Shown in pieces: positions 54,842 to 64,000 of a DNA stretch of 64,000 bases. A program made the position numbers and the translations under genes. How positions within the stretch are numbered: position 1 is the first letter of the stretch; each line of letters starts with the position of its first letter. Below the pieces are notes generated by a model. It did not search any database, was not told the DNA's origin, and saw only the letters and a list, made by a program, of their open reading frames with translations. The DNA is from Membranipora membranacea (Eukaryota > Bryozoa > Gymnolaemata > Cheilostomatida > Membraniporidae), in the NCBI GenBank assembly GCA_914767715.1, contig OU612066.1, forward strand, positions 18,450,283 to 18,514,282, read 5' to 3'.

Positions 54842-55763
54842 GATTCGGTGTTAGCTAAGCTTTGTGTAGGCAATCTCAACAATTGATAATGTCACTGTCT
54901 GAATAGTAGTGGTTCTATTTTGAACTTGTGGTCATCACTTGGATTCTGGATAATTTCTATGTAATGTATGTAGGCTATATGTTGTTTCCTTCGCAGTAAA
55001 TTTTTATAGAGAGATAGATTTATATCAAATATCTTCCCAAATTAATTTCTTGTGATTTGGTGATTGAGTGTCTCTTGAATCAGATCTTGAATTGATTGGA
55101 ATGCACTCTCACTCAGGCACTGTTTGACCCAGGAGAAGAAGAATGGACTCTTAAACTGAGTTGACTGGTCACTGATAAGTAAGTAAGTGATAATAATAAT
55201 GAGATAGATCATCAGGCTGTAGTGTAAGCAGGCATTCTCCCTGGTGTAAGTCACAAGTCAAGTGGTAGTGTTTGTAGTACTACAGCAGTAGTGTGTTGTT
55301 GCAGTAGAGTAGTAATGTAAATGATTAAAATGTCATCTAACTTGAATTTTAGTATCTATGTTAATATACACCACATAAGCTATGCTGCAACTAGGAGAAC
55401 AAAAAAGATCCTGCATATGAGAGTCTTTTTTTGCACACAGTAGATTTGAACAATGTAGTTTTGAAAGACAACCCATGTGAATGATCAAAACAAACCCACA
55501 TTGTATCCGGTGCAGTTATCTCCCCTGTCCATATAGCAGCATGGCCTATGCTTTATCGATCAATTTATCCACTTACATTTTCTCTAGTGTCAATTCAGGG
55601 GAGAACTCAAATTCACAAGCAGGTACAGCCTGTTTTACACTCTTGTTATCACCCTGAGATTCAGCCATGGCAAGTCTATTTCTCTAAAGCAAGAGAGGAT
55701 GTTTTAGCGGCGCCTAGTTCTTTTGAAGAGGAGGTAGCAACTTCTCATGCAGCCGGATACAAG
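54842..55763. promoter_or_regulatory. Probable divergent promoter region, SNAPC5 / NDUFS8
   Basis: About 0.9 kb separates two divergent start codons (54841 minus, 55764 plus). No intervening gene is seen, so both promoters must lie here or in unseen 5' exons. I see no distinctive promoter motif. Confidence 0.4.
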
Positions 55764-60009
<4,246 letters not shown>

Positions 60010-61815
60010 TTTTCCCTGTCCCTATAATATTTTTCAAATTAGCATGTTTACAGCATTACCACAATACAGCTTTAGTCTTGAATTTCCAGGTAGAAATAAT
60101 TAAATTCTGATATACGATTGTTGACCTACAAATTTCCAGACTTGAGATGCACTGTGGGATGCCTGTTTAGCGTGCCTTTTTGATTTAGGTAATAATTATT
60201 TTGATGAGTTTCACAGGATGGTTGCAGTTTTAGTCCTCCTGTTGCTTAGCCAATATGACTCTTTTCAGTTTTATTTTGCTTTAAGACTTAAAATAGTTGT
60301 CAATTGTCATGTAAGAGGTTTGCTGTGAATAAAGTTTTCTCAAACCAAGAAAGAGAAGGTTTGTAAAATATGTCCATAAAAACCTCGACTCGGAGAGCTT
60401 CTATGAATGAATACCTTAACGAGAGTGCTATATGAATAAGTTGGTAATAAGTGATAATCCTGCTCTATCCTTGTACCATCTACAGGCTATGGTATCAAGC
60501 ATATATTTATCATTTCAAACGACGTTCTCAAATGTTTCAAATGATGGAACAGGGGTGGAAATTCATTACAAATACAAGAGAACCTGCTTATTAATGAATT
60601 CCTTCTGTGTAAGCCCATGTCATTCATTCAAAAAGAACTCATTAACATGAAGTAACTGGTGTAATGGAAGGCCGTGATCTCACAGGGTAATATTGGGAGT
60701 TGTCTGTGCATGACAAATGAAAAGACAACTACAAAGTGATGCATACTCGCCTGACAAGCCTTTCAAAACTACCTCGATGAAATGGAAAGATATCCTCAAG
60801 TTACATTCAGTTTACTGAACGTCTATTTACTTCATTATATACTCTTAAAAAGGAACATTATGAAGAACGCATCCAGCCTTAATTGTCGGAAACATGTTAC
60901 CGTTAGTAAGCTCGCTACAAAGAAAACTCAAACTGGATTCCTCACAAAGTATTTAGACTATGTAATATTGAACATTTCAGTAAAATTACATTCGTTTTTA
61001 TGTGTGAGATAAGTTTTAAAAAGAAATCATGAGACTATAATGTCTGGTTGTATGGTATTTTTTTTATTGGATGAATTATTAAACACAGCATATATGATGC
61101 AAGTGTATGAAAAAGTTCAAATGTGGAGGTCCAGCAGGATTTCCCTGGTTTACATGGTGTTGCAAGTCTTCACAGTCGTAAAGACCACAAATTGCATGTA
61201 TGTGGTCAACTCCCATCAGCACAATACACAGCACTACAATGAAAGCAGATTATGATAATTAAGAAAGTGTAAATTTAATGTTTAGTTCTGGCCTCATCAA
61301 AAGTTAGATATATCTGTACCAGTTTAACTCACAAATTTGTAGTTTGTACATATTCAACTGGCCTTCAATGACATTTGTACATGAAAAAATTACTGTGACA
61401 AGCGTTACCATATCGAGTGCTTAACGCTTATCATACACGAATCTTGGTGTCAAGTATCTAAAAGGAAGAAGCCAACTTGTACAAGAATAGATACCCTTGC
61501 TAAAATCTGTTTTTAAGTCGAAATTCAAATGCAAATAAACTTACCAACAAACAGTAAAACTGATCCGGAGTTCCTCATAGTGAGAGAAGCGCTTATGTTT
61601 CTTGCTAGTCGTAAGGAAGGTCTTCCTATGTGTGATACTTTCTATGTCTGTGAGTCTTATGGTGCTTAGACCATAGCCCTGTTGACTTTTATAGTTTACA
61701 TGGTGAGGGGAAGGATGATAACTTCAGTTTTTTGTCAATTTTATTGGCATCGTTATCATTCAAATGCTTTACATCATTTCAAATTACAAAATATATCTAT
61801 CGTATTACCTTTGTA

Positions 61816-63122
61816 TAAATAATAGGCAAAAAATAGAATAGGCTGAATTTTGCCAATAAAACCTGTAATAAAAATTTTAGCGTTTGTTCCAAGCTAATTC
61901 CTATAATCAATCATTCTAACTGACAAATAATAAGTTGATAGTAATTAATTGTTATTGCGTAAAAAAAATCAAGGAAATAACTTAGTAGACATCACGTAGT
62001 GGATTTTCTTAGGAGAAGTCACAGATTCTGGGAAATACACTTCGGTATAAAGCCAGTAAAATGAGGAACAGGAAGCGCTAATTATTGTGACTAGCTGTTA
62101 CCATATTATTTGGTGCATAACTTTGAACATCAATATACGTTTCTAAAAGAAATAAGATACATTATACAAAGTATAGATTCCCTCACTAAATATAATGCTG
62201 TGCCTGTGGTCAAAAGTTCAAATGAAGAAAATTTACCAACAAATAATAAATGCGTGTTAAATGTTAAGGTTTGTCTTCCTGTGTTTGATACTCCTGAACT
62301 TCATTTTTTTAAGCTTTGGCATTGCTGTCTTTCAAACATTGATACAAATTTATCGATCAGTGGTAAATACATTGCATGGCTTTTTGTGGAGAATGCCATC
62401 AGTTTAAGACTTTTTGTCTAGATCTAAATAAATATCAAAGCCATTTTAAATACATATTGATTTTTAGTTTTTGCTTTTTATGTAATACTTGCTCTTATTA
62501 TGATAGCCATACATCATGTCTATTTTGAGCGGTTAAAATAAAGTGGGTATCTATCTATCTAAGCTAAAAATCTGGCACCTTTTACCTTTTTCATTGATTG
62601 AAGTACCAGACCAGTAACAACCTTCAGGCAAGCTGCTTGTCAAAAGTTTACAGCTATATTATATTCAGAACTTGTGGACCAATCAACCAACCATACATAA
62701 ATATATGGAAAGCCATCCCCTTGTTTAGGGTCAGATATGTTCCCCTCATCCATATATTATATATCAGTGCATTAAAATGCTCTAAAACTATAGCATTGCG
62801 AAATATATTGTATTTTTAACTTGTTATAAATAATAGGCAAAAAAAAAGTATAAGCTTCAAGATTTGCTAATTGTAAGACAGATATAAATTCCAGTGTTTG
62901 CTCAAAATTAATTCCAAGATTAAATATTAGTTTAAACTGACAATAAAAATGTCACTTCAATAGTAGAACTCAGTCAATCAAGTTGATTGATTGGTTATTG
63001 CGTAAACAACATCCTGAAACTTACCTAGTAGACATTACATAGTGGATTTTCTCAGGAGAAGTCACAGATTCTTGGAAAAACACTTCAGTATCAAGCCAGT
63101 CCAGTAGGGAACAGGATGTGCT
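61816..63122. repeat. Direct duplication, units 61816-62079 and 62825-63122
   Basis: Both units start ataaataataggcaaaaaa. Both pass through ttattgcgtaaa and tagtagacat.acgtagtggattttct or its variant, and end gaagtcacagattct, then cacttc.gtat.aagccagt and ggaacagga. They are moderately diverged and lie about 1.0 kb apart. Shorter resemblances upstream (for example cttaccaacaaacagtaa at 61540 and tttaccaacaaataataa at 62232) suggest the repeated unit was larger. Confidence 0.7.
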
Positions 63123-63804
63123 TATAGGAAGTGGTGAGTCTTAAGATGAGTTCTTCAATTGTTTTACCAGGGAGGGTGGGTTCACACAGTTTAATTCTTT
63201 GCATTGTTATCCTGTTACCATAAAAAGCAGTCATGACTATTATTTAAATGTCAAACTCATGGTAGAGGCAGCAAAGAAAGATGGATTTTTGGACCACGAC
63301 GAAAACTATGATTTATCTTAAATATGTGGAAGCGGTTATCACTTGTTTAAACTTGAGAATATAGTTGATATAGTGCTGACTAAAGACATATTTTTAAAAT
63401 AATTGAGGCGGTCGATGACAATGGAAATCTCTTAGCTGTGGAACTGATTGTATGCTGATAAAATCATGGAAGATGGATTTAGTTTAAATAAGAGTTGTCT
63501 ATGCATGTGTGTGAAAAGACAAACATAATACAGCCGATTACAGTCTTTTCTTAATGTCTCGAGCTTTGAGTTTTAGGTCTTGAAGTTATGAGATTGATCT
63601 AGCCTCACTTGCTGAATGGCAAAAAGGAGATGATTTTACTTCTATTCAGCTTGAATTTTCTTCACTTAGGATACTATTTTTGGAACAGTCAAATATCAAA
63701 ATGACTGAACTAATCATGCTTGATTCCATTGTTTATCAATATTGGAGCCTACTACTAGATAGTATCCTGCTAGATCAGCACATTTACTGATGTTTAGATC
63801 TATC

Positions 63805-63905
63805 TGTCATATTTGTCGTGTTTGTCATATTTTTCATGTTTGTCGTGTTTGTCGCGCTTTTCGCACTTATCGTGCTTGTTGTATTTGTCATTTTTGTCAT
63901 GTTGT
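63805..63905. repeat. Tandem repeat with 9-bp period (tgtcgtgtt-type)
   Basis: About eleven imperfect units alternate tgtcatatt, tgtcgtgtt, ttcgcactt and tgtcatttt. The minus strand is open across it as an Asn/Thr/Met-rich run, so it could be a low-complexity coding exon reaching beyond the window, but nothing else supports that. Confidence 0.7.
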
Positions 63906-64000
63906 GTGATCATATAACAAACATGATACAGGATTTTGTACTTATTCCAGGTTCTATTCACAAGGTCAGGGGAAAGGAATTACTACAGTGTAAAAGGGAT

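Larger units (their letters stand above)
60340..63999. other. Downstream of NDUFS8; no gene recognised
   Basis: ORFs here are short and AT-rich with no domain signal. The stretch contains a direct duplication (61816-62079 and 62825-63122) and a 9-bp-period repeat near the right edge. Any coding sequence here would be lineage-specific or belong to a gene extending past the window. Confidence 0.45.

Overview
This is an AT-rich eukaryotic window with short, well-formed GT-AG introns. Ordinary animal genes are interleaved with small repeats and decayed retroelements. The gene content is a MET-like receptor tyrosine kinase (RTK), two-pore channel 1, an axonemal DRC10/IQCD, dCTP pyrophosphatase, SNAPC5 and NDUFS8. 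It points to an animal with flagellated cells. The odd receptor ectodomain and compact layout suggest a non-bilaterian, most likely a demosponge. That placement is inference from content only. All exon models below were built by hand from splice sites and reading phase.

Left part (1-28.3 kb, minus strand). A secreted or receptor-type gene starts at 8417 and runs off the left edge, with at least one exon unplaced. A complete 21-exon RTK gene follows (26584 to 10855). Its phases are consistent throughout and give about 1060 residues: signal peptide, laminin N-terminal-like region, two laminin-EGF-like modules, IPT/TIG repeats, one membrane segment and an intact MET-like kinase. Its introns carry a dead LINE copy (about 17.46-19.72 kb), a foldback repeat (about 16.05-16.44 kb), a 261-bp element with CAGGGGGG terminal repeats (11131-11391) and tiny palindromes flanked by short direct repeats.

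Middle (28.3-44.3 kb, minus strand). Eighteen coding exons make a two-pore channel 1 (TPCN1) orthologue; only the first coding exon is missing. Its 4.8-kb intron holds, on the opposite strand, a gene for a nucleotidyltransferase-like domain followed by TPR repeats. That gene is broken by two in-frame stops and one frameshift.

Right part (44.3-64 kb). DRC10/IQCD (plus, five exons) is followed by two tandem dCTP pyrophosphatase genes (minus, each missing its first exon in my model). Next is a SNAPC5-like gene (minus, four exons), head to head with NDUFS8 (plus, six exons). An antisense LINE fragment and a second copy of the foldback repeat lie in NDUFS8 intron 2. The last 4 kb hold no gene that I recognise, only duplicated non-coding sequence and a 9-bp-period repeat.

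Most noteworthy: the MET-like kinase joined to a laminin-type ectodomain; the nested, decaying NTase-TPR gene; and a set of 14-27-bp palindromic inserts, each flanked by about 7-8 bp direct repeats, which look like minimal terminal-inverted-repeat elements.
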